Of a DNA stretch of 64,000 bases, positions 54,755 to 63,170 are shown one piece after another. Numbering within the stretch: the stretch's first letter is position 1; each line of letters opens with the position of its first letter. This DNA is from Piscinibacter sp. (lineage in GTDB: Bacteria > Pseudomonadota > Gammaproteobacteria > Burkholderiales > Burkholderiaceae_C): positions 62,001-126,000 of the forward strand of contig JAGOAS010000006.1 in assembly GCA_017983795.1 (NCBI GenBank). Reading direction: 5' to 3'. The notes under the pieces were generated by a model, which had not been told where the DNA came from, did no database searches, and saw only the letters and a program-made list of their open reading frames with translations. The position numbers and the translations under genes are program-made.

Positions 54755-55489
54755 TCAGCGCCCGCCGAGCCAGCCGAACAGGCTCTTGCGCGGCTCGGGC
54801 CGGGCGGCGGCTCCGCTGCGCGAGACCATCAGGTTGGCGCCGAGGTAGAGCGCGTTGAGCAGTCGCGCGGCGCGCTCCAGGCTCATGCCGGGCCAGCCGG
54901 CGATCTGCTTGAGCGAGGCCGCTTCGCGCCGCAGCCGTTCGACGGCGGGCGCCAGCGCGCCGGGCAGCGGCAGATCGTCGAGCGCCGGGTTGCGCAGCAC
55001 GCGATAGGCCGCCGTGCCGCCGATCTCGTTGAGCAGGCGCCCGCGCGGGCCGAAGAGGGCGAGGCGCCACAGCGCCGGCGCGAGGGCGTAGTAGCTGTCG
55101 TCGGGCGCGGCGCGATCGCCCCTCGCCTGGCCGGGCGGGCGCACCGCCGGCGGCTCGATGGCCATCGAGCTGACGCGCACCAGCGAGGACTCCGGCGCCT
55201 CGGTCAGCGGCCGCGGCGCGTGGTACACGCCCTGCGCCGGGAACAGCGTCACCGGCCACACCAGTTCGGCGAAGCGCAGGTAGACCAGCGCCGGCTCCTG
55301 CACGCGCACGCAGACGGCAAACACCTCCAGCGCATCGTTGCCGTCCTGGCGGCGCTCCAGCGCGTCGATCTCCGCCATCAGCGTGCTCGAGACGATGGTC
55401 GGCCGATCCGGGTCGCGCAGCGTCTGCTGGTGCAGGCGGTCGAACGCGCTGATCTGCCAGAGCGTCGACGCGTGTTCATCGGTAGCCAT
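54755..55489 (-). CDS. Hypothetical protein, 244 aa
   Basis: I do not recognise a named family. The start MATDEHASTLWQISAFDRLH follows AGAGGG at about six bases. The chain is soluble with no signal peptide. Segments include LEVFAVCVRVQEPALVYLRFA (about residues 54-75) and a C-terminal helical part, LERAARLLNALYLGANLMVS, ending RKSLFGWLGGR. There is no catalytic motif that I can identify. The gene sits just downstream of the SUI1-like gene, whose extended tail overlaps its first five codons, so the two are probably co-transcribed. Confidence 0.65.
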   Translation of the reverse strand: MATDEHASTLWQISAFDRLHQQTLRDPDRPTIVSSTLMAEIDALERRQDGNDALEVFAVCVRVQEPALVYLRFAELVWPVTLFPAQGVYHAPRPLTEAPESSLVRVSSMAIEPPAVRPPGQARGDRAAPDDSYYALAPALWRLALFGPRGRLLNEIGGTAAYRVLRNPALDDLPLPGALAPAVERLRREAASLKQIAGWPGMSLERAARLLNALYLGANLMVSRSGAAARPEPRKSLFGWLGGR

Positions 55490-55934
55490 TCGTCCCTCTC
55501 GAACTTCTCTCACGCGGGGCGCCGAGCTTAGCCGCGCCCGGCGCGAAGTTCGTCACGAATAATCGTAAGCGGGTGCAAACATCGGGCCTTGAGCCGCCGG
55601 TGCGCTTGGCCGCGTGCCCTTCCTGCACGAGCAGCGCGAGCACGCGCTCGACATGGTCGCCCTGGATCTCGAGCACGCCGTCCTTGGCCGCGCCGCCGGC
55701 GCCGCAGGCGGCGCGCAGGCGCTTGCCGAGCGCGGCCAGCGCGGCGGCATCGAGCGCGAGGCCGCGCACCACGGTGACCGTCTTGCCGCCGCGGCCGGCA
55801 CGTTCGCGGCTCACGCGCACCTTGCCGTCGCCGCGCACGGCCTGCCGCGCCGCCTCGGCGCAGCGGCAGGCCGCCAGCGGCTGGCGGCATTGCGGGCACA
55901 TGCGCCCGCCGTCGGTGGAGTACACGAGAGTCAT
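55476..55934 (-). CDS. SUI1/YciH-family translation factor-like protein with extended C-terminus
   Basis: A 152-residue protein related to eIF1/SUI1 (YciH in E. coli). A zinc-ribbon-like N-terminus (MCPQCRQPLAACRCAEAAR) is followed by the SUI1 core (GGKTVTVVRGLALDAAALAALGKRL, KDGVLEIQGDHVERVLALLV). Family members normally end just after AAKRTGG. Here that position lacks a stop, and the frame continues for 34 residues of unrelated sequence. This tail overlaps the next gene by 14 bases. It may result from loss of the original stop. YciH is thought to influence start-site fidelity under stress. Confidence 0.8.
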   Translation of the reverse strand: MTLVYSTDGGRMCPQCRQPLAACRCAEAARQAVRGDGKVRVSRERAGRGGKTVTVVRGLALDAAALAALGKRLRAACGAGGAAKDGVLEIQGDHVERVLALLVQEGHAAKRTGGSRPDVCTRLRLFVTNFAPGAAKLGAPRERSSRGTNGYR

Positions 55935-55993
55935 CGCGGGCGGATTCTGCCACTGGATGCGTATACAGTCCGCCTCTACAGTCTCCCGTCAGC

Positions 55994-58033
55994 ATGAGCG
56001 CCCTCGCCACAGACCCCTTCGCCACGCTCAACGAGGAGCAGCGCGCCGCCGTCGAGCACCGCGGCGAGCCGCTGCTGGTGATCGCCGGCGCGGGCACCGG
56101 CAAGACCATGACGCTGGCCGCGCGCGTGGCGCGCCTGGTGCTCGACGGCGCCGATCCTCAGCGCCTGCTGCTGCTGACCTTCTCGCGCCGCGCCGCGCAG
56201 GAGATGGAGCGCCGCGCCGGCCGCATGCTGCACACGGCGCTGGGGCTGCGCGCCACGCAAGGCGCGCCGGTGCTGCCCTGGGCCGGCACCTTCCACGCCG
56301 TCGGCGCGCGGCTGCTGCGCGAATACGCCGCCTCGCTGGGCCTCGCGCCTCAGTTCACGCTGCTCGACCGCGGCGACGCCGAAGACCTGATGGGCTGGGT
56401 GCGCCAGGAGCTGGAACTCGGCAGCAGCGGCCAGCGCTTCCCGCTCAAGGGCACCTGCCTGGCCATCTACTCGCGCGTGGTCAATGTGCGCGAGAGCGTA
56501 GCCACAGTCGTGCAGACCATGTTCCCCTGGGTGCGCGGCGCCGAGGCGGAGCTGAAGCGCCTGTTCGCTGCCTATGTCGATGCCAAGCAGCAGCAGCAGG
56601 TGCTCGACTACGATGACCTGCTGCTCTACTGGCAGCAGATGATGGAGGAGCCGGCGCTGGCGGCGGCCATCGCCGCGCGCTTCGACCACGTGCTGGTCGA
56701 CGAATACCAGGACACCAACCTGCTGCAGGCAGCCATCCTGCGCGCGCTCAAGCCCGACGGCCGCGGCCTCACCGTGGTCGGCGACGACGCGCAGGCGATC
56801 TATTCCTTCCGCGCCGCCGAGGTGCGCAACATCCTCGACTTCCCGGCGCAGTTCGCGCCGGCCGCGCGCGTGCTGGCGCTGACGCGCAACTACCGCTCGA
56901 CGCAGCCCATCCTCGATGCGTCGAACGCCGTCATCGCACAGGCCGCCGAGCGCTTCACCAAGGATCTGCACAGCGGCCGCGAAGGCGTCAGGCCGCGCCT
57001 CGTGACCGTGGCCGACGAGCTGGCGCAGGCGCGCTTCGTCGCCGACGACGTGCTGCTGCAGCGCGAGGCCGGCCTGCTTCTCAAGCAGCAGGCCGTGCTG
57101 TTCCGCAGCGGCCAGCACAGCGCCGTACTCGAACTGGAGCTGACGCGCCGTGGCATCCCCTTCGTCAAGTACGGCGGCCTCAAGTTTCTCGAAGCGGCGC
57201 ACGTGAAGGATCTGCTCTCGGTGCTGCGCTGGGTGCAGAACCCGCGCGGCCGGCTGGCGGGCTTTCGCGTCGCGACGCTGATCCCCGGCCTCGGGCCGGC
57301 CTCGGCGCGCCGGCTGATGGAAACGATGGGCAGCGCCGAGGATCCGGCCGCCGCGATGCAGGCCTTCAAGCCGCCCGCATCCGCCGCCAGCGGCTGGCGC
57401 GAGTGGCTGACCGCGCATGCGGCGCTGGCCGAGGCCGCGTGGCCCGAGGCGATGGCGCAGGCGCGGCGCTGGTACGAGCCGCAGCTCGAGCGGCTGCACG
57501 AAGACGCCGCCATCCGCCGCGGCGACCTGGCGCAGCTCGAACGCATCGCCGCCACCTTCTCAGGCCGCGAGCGCTTCCTCGCCGAGCTGACGCTCGACCC
57601 GCCGGCCGCCACCAGCGACGAAGCCGAGGAGCCGCAGCGCGACGAGGACTATCTGATCCTCTCCACCATGCATTCGGCCAAGGGCCAGGAGTGGAACTCG
57701 GTGCACGTGCTCAACGCCGTCGACGGCTGCATGCCGGCAGACCTGGCCACCGGCCACGCCGGCGAGATCGAGGAAGAGCGGCGCCTGCTCTACGTCGCGA
57801 TGACACGCGCCAAGCACCAGCTCACGCTGCTGGTGCCGCAGAAGTTCCACGTCACGCAGCAGGCGAAGTACGGCGACCGGCACCTCTACGGCTCGCTGAC
57901 GCGCTTCATCCCGGAAGCGCTGGCGCAGCGCCACTTCGAGCGCGTGGCGCCGGCCGCGGCGCACGCTGCCGAGCGCACGAGCGCGCCGCTGCCGGCCATC
58001 GACCTGATGGCGCGCGTGCGGCGCGCCTTCTGA
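55994..58033 (+). CDS. UvrD/Rep-type superfamily 1 DNA helicase
   Basis: A 679-residue ATP-dependent 3'-5' helicase. Motif Ia and the P-loop are in LLVIAGAGTGKTMTLAAR, motif II in VLVDEYQDTN, motif III in VVGDDAQAIYSFRAAE and motif IV in LTRNYRSTQPILDA. Motifs V/VI are in LSTMHSAKGQEWNSVHVLNA and LLYVAMTRAKHQLTLL. The length is near Rep/UvrD (670-720), and the EEPQRDEDYLIL spacer is of the UvrD-like type common in beta/gammaproteobacteria. It is probably a repair or replication-restart helicase, not the main UvrD. It is convergent with the H-NS gene. Confidence 0.9.
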   Translation: MSALATDPFATLNEEQRAAVEHRGEPLLVIAGAGTGKTMTLAARVARLVLDGADPQRLLLLTFSRRAAQEMERRAGRMLHTALGLRATQGAPVLPWAGTFHAVGARLLREYAASLGLAPQFTLLDRGDAEDLMGWVRQELELGSSGQRFPLKGTCLAIYSRVVNVRESVATVVQTMFPWVRGAEAELKRLFAAYVDAKQQQQVLDYDDLLLYWQQMMEEPALAAAIAARFDHVLVDEYQDTNLLQAAILRALKPDGRGLTVVGDDAQAIYSFRAAEVRNILDFPAQFAPAARVLALTRNYRSTQPILDASNAVIAQAAERFTKDLHSGREGVRPRLVTVADELAQARFVADDVLLQREAGLLLKQQAVLFRSGQHSAVLELELTRRGIPFVKYGGLKFLEAAHVKDLLSVLRWVQNPRGRLAGFRVATLIPGLGPASARRLMETMGSAEDPAAAMQAFKPPASAASGWREWLTAHAALAEAAWPEAMAQARRWYEPQLERLHEDAAIRRGDLAQLERIAATFSGRERFLAELTLDPPAATSDEAEEPQRDEDYLILSTMHSAKGQEWNSVHVLNAVDGCMPADLATGHAGEIEEERRLLYVAMTRAKHQLTLLVPQKFHVTQQAKYGDRHLYGSLTRFIPEALAQRHFERVAPAAAHAAERTSAPLPAIDLMARVRRAF

Positions 58034-58050
58034 GCACAGCGGCGATGCGA

Positions 58051-58506
58051 CTACTGCACCGCCACGCCCGACTCGATCTCCACCGCGCCGCTCTTGCGCG
58101 GGCGACCCTTGCGGCCGGCGCCCTTGGTGGCCTTCTTCGCAGCGGCCTTCTTCGCCGCCGCCTTCTTCGCGGCCGGCCGCTTCTTCGCCGGCGCCTCGAT
58201 CAGGAAGGCCTCGCGGTCCTTCGCCTCGGCAATCCAGGCCGGCGGGCGGCCGTGGCCCGTCCAGGTCTGGCCGCTCTTCGGGTCACGGTACTTGGCCACG
58301 CCCACGCTGGCGCGGCGCGCGGCCTTGCCTGCCTTCGCCTTGCCGCGGCGCGCGCCGGAAAGGCCCAGGTCGGCGGCGCTCAGGCCGTATTGCGCGATCA
58401 CCTCGCGCACCTGGGCGATCACATTCTTCAACTCCTGGCGCCGCAGCGTTTCGGCCTGCTTTTCGAGTTTGGCGATTTGCGCGCGCACCGACTGATAAGT
58501 TGTCAT
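58051..58506 (-). CDS. H-NS family nucleoid protein with histone H1-like tail
   Basis: The 151-residue protein has an H-NS N-terminal coiled coil for oligomerisation (residues 5-40) and a linker rich in Lys/Arg. The H-NS DNA-binding motif at residues 72-92 (KYRDPKSGQTWTGHGRPPAW) contains the prokaryotic AT-hook. Residues 107-138 are a Lys/Ala repeat (AAKKAAAKKAAAKK) that ends in GRKGRPRK, a second AT-hook-like sequence. Histone-H1-like tails on H-NS occur in Burkholderiales (BpH3-like proteins). It would silence AT-rich DNA. GGAAACC precedes the start. Confidence 0.92.
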   Translation of the reverse strand: MTTYQSVRAQIAKLEKQAETLRRQELKNVIAQVREVIAQYGLSAADLGLSGARRGKAKAGKAARRASVGVAKYRDPKSGQTWTGHGRPPAWIAEAKDREAFLIEAPAKKRPAAKKAAAKKAAAKKATKGAGRKGRPRKSGAVEIESGVAVQ

Positions 58507-58566
58507 TGGTTTCCTCGACGGTTCGTGAATGGAAATGCCACTCGACTCTGTGACGCGCCCGATTCT

Positions 58567-58612
58567 GGCCTATTTCGGGAAATCTCCCGACTATTGGCCG
58601 GTTTCGGGAAAT
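58567..58612. repeat. 17-bp direct repeat, period 29, downstream of H-NS
   Basis: GGCC-[TA/GG]-TTTCGGGAAAT occurs at 58567-58583 and 58596-58612 with two mismatches. The second copy lies in the last codons of the adjacent gene and the first just after its stop, so one unit may be a duplication of the 3' end of that gene. TTTCGGGAAAT is itself nearly palindromic. Confidence 0.65.
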
Positions 58613-58917
58613 TCCGGCTGCTCCCAATCGAGCAATTCGGCCAGGCGCCGCACCACCCACAGCGCCTCGGCCCCGCTCACGCCCGCGCCCTCGGCGCGCA
58701 GGCCGGCGAAGCAGCGGCGCAGCACCTCGTCTTCGGCGAGGTGCGCGCCGACCAGCAGCGCGCGTGCATGCTCGGTGAGCGCTTGCGCGAGGTCTTCGCA
58801 CAGTTCGTGGCGCGCCGCCACCTCGGCCAGCGGCAGCACGAGCCGCGCGCTGCCGGGCCGGCTGCGATAAATGTCGGCGAACGCCTCGGGCAACAGGATC
58901 TGGGAATGCTCGTTCAT
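58591..58917 (-). CDS. Hypothetical protein, 108 aa
   Basis: I recognise no named family, though the start pattern (MNEHSQILLPEAFADIYRSR) and the ARHELCEDLAQALTEHA segment recall small conserved Burkholderiales proteins often found beside ATPases. It is soluble and helical, with a possible helix-turn region (AEDEVLRRCFAGLRAEGAGV, EALWVVRRLAELLDW). The stop is created next to the 17-bp direct repeat. Its 5' end faces the HAD-like gene across 72 bases. Function unknown. Confidence 0.68.
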   Translation of the reverse strand: MNEHSQILLPEAFADIYRSRPGSARLVLPLAEVAARHELCEDLAQALTEHARALLVGAHLAEDEVLRRCFAGLRAEGAGVSGAEALWVVRRLAELLDWEQPEFPETGQ

Positions 58918-58989
58918 CCGGAGTCTGCAATCGCAGCGGTTTGTGTTGGCACAGGGACGGCGGCGCCGCGCGCCCATAGTCTCGCCTGA

Positions 58990-59460
58990 ATGGACGATCA
59001 GAGCATGCGCGTCATCTTCCTCGACTTCGGCGGCGTCACCCACCCCAACGCCACCGACAACGAGGCGCGCGCCGTGCACCGCGGCTCGGCGCTGGGCACG
59101 GTGCAACTCGACGCGTTCTGCTGGTTCGACATCCTGCCGGGCCTGCTGGCCGGCCACGACGACGTCTTCGTGGTGGTGCATTCCAACTGGCGCTTCAGCC
59201 ACACGCCCGAGGAGATCGGCGATCTGCTCGGCAACCTGGGCAACCGCTACCTCGGCTGCACGCCCAAGGGCGAGCGCTATGCCTGCATCCAGGCCTGGCT
59301 GGCGCGCAACCCGACGGTGGCCGACTACGTCATCCTCGACGACTCGCCGGTGGCCTTCGGCGACCCGCCGCCGCCCGAGCTGGTGCTGTGCGACCCGCGC
59401 ACCGGGCTCTCGGAGCCGCGTGTGCAGCAGCAGATCAAGGCCTGGCTGGCAGCGGGCTGA
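58990..59460 (+). CDS. HAD-superfamily protein of the RNA-repair (SAK) type, motif I altered
   Basis: A 156-residue HAD-like protein resembling the HAD domain of Swiss Army Knife RNA repair proteins. Motif II appears as VVVHSNWRFSHTPEEIG and the late acidic motif as YVILDDSP. Motif I reads MRVIFLDFGGVTHPNATDNE. The catalytic DxD of HAD phosphatases is DxG here, so the general acid Asp is missing and activity is doubtful. MDDQSM before the strand is the likely start, but the second Met at 59005 also fits. It stands alone beside a pseudogene, which starts just downstream on the other strand. Confidence 0.78.
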   Translation: MDDQSMRVIFLDFGGVTHPNATDNEARAVHRGSALGTVQLDAFCWFDILPGLLAGHDDVFVVVHSNWRFSHTPEEIGDLLGNLGNRYLGCTPKGERYACIQAWLARNPTVADYVILDDSPVAFGDPPPPELVLCDPRTGLSEPRVQQQIKAWLAAG

Positions 59461-59499
59461 GCCGGCCCGTCGTGCCCACCTCGGGGCTTGGCTCCGAGC

Positions 59500-60251
59500 T
59501 GGCCGGTCTGCATGTCGATGCGCATGAACACCGGCTTACCGCTGCTGCTGGAGCGCTGCAGCCGCGCCGCCGCCTTGACGCTGTGCCAGATGTCGACGCG
59601 CGGATCGTTCATGCCGTGCACCAGCATCACCGCCGGATAGGCCGTGCCGTCGCGGATCTGGTGGTAGGTGCTCATCTCGAGCAGCGCGCGGCCGCTGGCG
59701 ACGTCGATCAGGTGCATCGAAGCATCTTCGGAGCCCGCCGCCGAGATGCCAACCGCGAGCGTGCGGCCGTCCCACGAGGACTGGTACCAGTTGATCGCAT
59801 GCGGCACGCCGCCGGCGGCGAAACGCTCCGGATCGACCAGCACGCGCTCGGTCGCATCGCCTGCATCGCCCTCACGCAGCATCAGCTTGAATGCACTCTC
59901 GCCGGCACGGCGCTTGAGCTAGTAGACGCGCCCGCCGGCGAAGCGGCGCACGCTGCGCACCGAATCGCCGCCCGAGGCCGCCAGCTCGGCGATGCGCTGC
60001 GAGAGCGCCTCGCGGCCGTCGATCTGCGCCAGCGTGCGCTCGCCGTAGGCCGCCTGCGCTTCCAGCCAGGCGCGCGTGGCCGGGCTGCGCAGGTTCTCGA
60101 GGTTGCGGAACGGATCCTCGACGCGCACGCCGTGCAGCGTGTCGACCACCGGTTCACTCGGCGCGGGCGGCGGCGGCTCGGCGCGCACCGGCAGCAGGCA
60201 CAGCACGAACAGCGCACCCGTCAGCGCGCGCAGCATGGAAGGCATGGGCAT
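59500..60251 (-). pseudogene. Decayed S9 (prolyl oligopeptidase) gene
   Basis: The first 110 residues, from 60251, have a signal-like start (MPMPSMLRALTGALFVLCLL) and the S9 start (VEDPFRNLENLRSPATRAWL). TAG at 59919-59921 interrupts the frame. Homology resumes at once in the same frame (LKRRAGESAFKLMLREGDAG) up to SGRALLE around 59680. It then jumps directly to MSTYHQIRDGTAYPAVMLVH, close to the C-terminus. The propeller and the catalytic Ser region are deleted. The catalytic Asp segment NDPRV remains, and the final His region is lost. No function is expected. Confidence 0.88.
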
Positions 60252-60425
60252 CTCCTTCGGATTGACCCATGTTAGTAGGAATCGTCTGACACGCGCCTAG
60301 GACTCGGCCCGCGCCGCGCGCGCGGCATTCCCACAGCGGGCCGCGACGGCCACCGATTGCTGCCGTCGTCCGTGGCGGCGAAGCTGTGAAGCAGATCACG
60401 AACGCTTCACGCCACGGAGACAAGC

Positions 60426-61268
60426 ATGCTCGCCACCTCGACCAATGTCAGCCCCATCGCGCCGGAGCGCGGCGCATGGTTCGTGCAACGCAGTGCGGTG
60501 ACGACCTCGGCGCCCGCCTCGCTGCCCGAGTTGCTGCGCACCATCGGCTGCGAAGCCCGGCCCGACCCCGCCGCCGCGGGCTTCGGCGTGAACGTCTGGC
60601 GCGCCCGCTCCGGCGCGGTGCTGCTGCACGAGGGGGCGGAGGCCGAGACCGTGCTGGTGGTGCGCTCGGGCAGCTTCAAATGCGTGAAGACCTCGGAAGA
60701 CGGCTACGAGCAGGTGCTCGCCTTCGCCGGCCCCGGCGAGGTGCTCGGCTTCGAGGCGGTGAGCCGCGGCCACCACACCGCCACCGTGATCGCGCTGGAG
60801 GACTCCACCGCCTTCTCGCTGCCGCTGCGCGAGCTCGATCGCTGGCGCCAGCGCTTCCCCTCGCTCGACCACGCGCTGCAGTTCGCCCTCAGCCGCCAGC
60901 TGGTGCGCGCCGGCGAAGTGGCCGAGATGATGGCCGCGGTGGCGGCCGAGACGCGCCTGGCGCGTTTCCTCGTCTGGCTCGCGGGCTGCATGGCCGAGCG
61001 CGGCCAGTCGTCGCGGCGCCTGTACCTGCGCATGAGCCGGCGCGACATCGCCAGCCTGCTCGGCGTGGCGCACGAGACGGTGAGCCGCTCCTTCACCGCA
61101 CTGGCCGACTGGGGCTGCCTGCGCGTGGACAACCGCGAGGTGGAGATCCTCGACGAAGCAGCGCTGCGCGCCTGCACGCGCGGCACGCGCGGCGCCGGTG
61201 ACGAAGGCGCGCGGGCGCACGCCGGCACGCGGCCGCGCCCCGCTGCGCGCGCCGCCCTGGCGGCCTGA
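60426..61268 (+). CDS. FNR/CRP-family transcriptional regulator without the Fe-S cysteine cluster
   Basis: The 280-residue regulator has a cyclic-nucleotide-binding beta roll (residues 60-150: VLLHEGAEAETVLVVRSGSF, GPGEVLGF) and a C-terminal winged helix. The recognition helix is VAHETVSRSFTALADWG. The E..SR pattern is the FNR type and predicts TTGAT-N4-ATCAA sites. The N-terminal Cys set needed for a 4Fe-4S O2 sensor is absent (only one Cys, near residue 43), so it is not an oxygen-sensing FNR. The C-terminal 40 residues are basic and low-complexity. ATG 60426 has ACGGAG upstream. The 174-bp spacer to the pseudogene shows no FNR box. Confidence 0.87.
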   Translation: MLATSTNVSPIAPERGAWFVQRSAVTTSAPASLPELLRTIGCEARPDPAAAGFGVNVWRARSGAVLLHEGAEAETVLVVRSGSFKCVKTSEDGYEQVLAFAGPGEVLGFEAVSRGHHTATVIALEDSTAFSLPLRELDRWRQRFPSLDHALQFALSRQLVRAGEVAEMMAAVAAETRLARFLVWLAGCMAERGQSSRRLYLRMSRRDIASLLGVAHETVSRSFTALADWGCLRVDNREVEILDEAALRACTRGTRGAGDEGARAHAGTRPRPAARAALAA

Positions 61269-61328
61269 ACGGCGGTCGCGCGCCAGCGGCACATCGAGCG
61301 GCTGCTCGATGGCGTGGCGAGGGGGCTT

Positions 61329-62183
61329 CTACGCCGGCGCGCCGGTGATCTGGAAGCGATAGAACGCCATCGCGTTGCCCGATCCGATGCGATCGCGCAG
61401 CGGAGGCGGCGTCCAGTCCTGGAACAGCTGCCAAAGCGTCGCCGTTGGCGGCCGCTCGCCGGCCGGCCGGGTGTGCGGCCAGTCGGAGCCCCACACGAGC
61501 CGCCCGGGCGCGGCGGACAACAGCGCCTCGTGAATCGGGCGCACGTCGTCGTATCCGGGCGCGGCGTCGGAGAGGTTGGCCGCGCCGGACAGCTTGACCC
61601 ATACCGGCCCTTCGCGCAGCAGCCGCAGCAGCGCCCGCATGCCCTCGTGGCCGGCGCCCAGGCGCGCGGGCGTGCGCCCCATGTGATCGATCACCACCGG
61701 CACCCGCGAGCGCATGAGCCGGGCGGCCAGGGCCGGCAGCAGCCGGCTGTCGGTGAACAGCTGCAGGTGCATGCCGCGTTCGGCCAGGCGCGGCTCCAGC
61801 GCATCGAACGCCGCCAGCGGCACGAAGCCGCCCATCGCGCGCGGATCGCCGGCCTCGAAATGCGCCATGCGCACGCCGCGCACCCCGGCCTCGGCGAGCC
61901 CGTCGAGCTCGGCGTCGGAGACCGCGGCATCGACCGCGGCCACGCCGACGAGGCGGCCGCCACCCCGCTTCAGCGCGGCCAGCAGCACCCGGTTGTCGAT
62001 GCCGTAGACGCTCGGCTGCACCACCACGCCGTGCGTCACGCCCAGCGGCGCCAGCGTCGCCTGCCAGGCCTCGAGCGAAGCAGGCGCCGGCGTATAGCTG
62101 CGCCCCGCCAGCATCGGGAAGCGATCCGCCGCGGCGATGACGTGGAAGTGGCAGTCGACGATGCCCACGCGCTCGGCCCTCAA
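61329..62183 (-). CDS. Amidohydrolase 2 family (lactonase/pyrone-hydrolase-like)
   Basis: A 284-residue TIM-barrel metal hydrolase of the COG3618 type. The metal site is in VDCHFHVIAAADRFPMLAGR, the later His in VVIDHMGRTPA and the Asp in LVWGSDWPHTRP. Family members open lactones of sugar acids or 2-pyrone-4,6-dicarboxylate. No ATG fits. TTG 62183 overlaps the stop of the Bug receptor gene (TTGA) and gives a normal N-terminus. Its partners are a Bug receptor and an SMP-30 lactonase, which favours a sugar-acid/lactone substrate, but this is inferred. Confidence 0.87.
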   Translation of the reverse strand: MRAERVGIVDCHFHVIAAADRFPMLAGRSYTPAPASLEAWQATLAPLGVTHGVVVQPSVYGIDNRVLLAALKRGGGRLVGVAAVDAAVSDAELDGLAEAGVRGVRMAHFEAGDPRAMGGFVPLAAFDALEPRLAERGMHLQLFTDSRLLPALAARLMRSRVPVVIDHMGRTPARLGAGHEGMRALLRLLREGPVWVKLSGAANLSDAAPGYDDVRPIHEALLSAAPGRLVWGSDWPHTRPAGERPPTATLWQLFQDWTPPPLRDRIGSGNAMAFYRFQITGAPA

Positions 62184-63151
62184 TCCAGCGTGATCTTCGC
62201 CTCTTTGACGATCCTGGCGGTGCGCGCGATCTCGGTGCGGATGAACTCCGCATACTCGGCCGGCGTGCCCGGCCGCAGCTCGGCGCCCAGGCGCGTGAAC
62301 TGATCCCTGACGTTCGGCTGCGCGAGCACCTTGTCGAGCAGCTGGTTCAGGCGCGTCGCCAGTTCGGGCGCCGCCTTGCCGGGCAGCACCAGGCCGAGGG
62401 TGGTCGAGGCGTCGAACTTCGCCACGCCCGCCTCGGCCAGCGTCGGCACGCCCGGCAGCAGGGCCGAGCGCTTCGCGGTCGTCACCGCGAGCGGGCGCAG
62501 CCGGCCGCCCTGCACCAGCGGCAGCACCGACGACAACTGATCGAAGTGGATATCGACATGGCCTCCGGCCAGGTCGGTGTTGGCCGGGGCGCTGCCCTTG
62601 TAGGGCACGTGCACGAAGTGCGTGCCGGTCGCATCCTGGAACAGCTCGCCGACGATGTGGTTGCCGCTGCCACTGCCGGCCGAGGCCATCGTCAGCGCGC
62701 CGGGGCGGCTGCGCGCCAGCGCGAGCAGTTCGGACACCGACTTCACCGGCGACGAGGGGCCGACCACCAGCACCATCGGCACGCTCGCGATCAGGCCGAC
62801 CGGCGTGAAGTCCTTGATCGAGTCGTAGGGCAGCTTCGGGTACAGCGAGGGCGCGGCGAGGTGATTGACCGGCGAAGCGATGCCGATCGTGTAGCCATCC
62901 GGCGCCGACTTGGCGACCGCATCGAGGCCCAGGGTGCCGCCGGCACCGGCCCGGTTCTCGACGATCACCGGCTGGCCCAGCTCGCGGGCCAGTTCGGGCG
63001 CGATGATGCGTGCGCTCAGGTCCACGTTGCCGCCGGGCGGGAAGGGCACGACGAGCTTGACCGGCTTGGTCGGATAGCCGCCCTGCGCGTGCAGGGCCAG
63101 CGGCAGGGCGAGCAGCGCCAGCGCAAGCAGGCGGCGGAAAGCGTTCGACAT
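62180..63151 (-). CDS. Bug (TctC-type) periplasmic solute receptor 3
   Basis: The 323-residue receptor has a Sec signal (MSNAFRRLLALALLALPLAL, cut near HAQGG). Signatures are LVVPFPPGGNVDLSARIIAP, ENRAGAGGTLGLDAVAKSAP, VPYKGSAPANTDLAGGHVDI and LVLPGKAAPELATRLNQLL. GGAGAAG lies six bases before the ATG at 63151. It is between an SMP-30 lactonase and an amidohydrolase on the same strand, with no membrane component nearby. It is the third orphan Bug receptor in the window. The ligand is probably a lactone or sugar acid, by context only. Confidence 0.9.
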   Translation of the reverse strand: MSNAFRRLLALALLALPLALHAQGGYPTKPVKLVVPFPPGGNVDLSARIIAPELARELGQPVIVENRAGAGGTLGLDAVAKSAPDGYTIGIASPVNHLAAPSLYPKLPYDSIKDFTPVGLIASVPMVLVVGPSSPVKSVSELLALARSRPGALTMASAGSGSGNHIVGELFQDATGTHFVHVPYKGSAPANTDLAGGHVDIHFDQLSSVLPLVQGGRLRPLAVTTAKRSALLPGVPTLAEAGVAKFDASTTLGLVLPGKAAPELATRLNQLLDKVLAQPNVRDQFTRLGAELRPGTPAEYAEFIRTEIARTARIVKEAKITLD

Positions 63152-63170
63152 TCGTCTTCTCCGGGTGGCG

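Noticed and set aside
54237-59921. Genome-wide amber recoding suggested by two TAG-interrupted frames
   Set aside because: The S9 remnant has a large deletion and is a pseudogene, and many other genes here end normally. No suppressor tRNA is visible in the window.
60252-60425. FNR-type box (TTGAT-N4-ATCAA) upstream of the FNR-family gene
   Set aside because: No match with both half-sites was found in the spacer.
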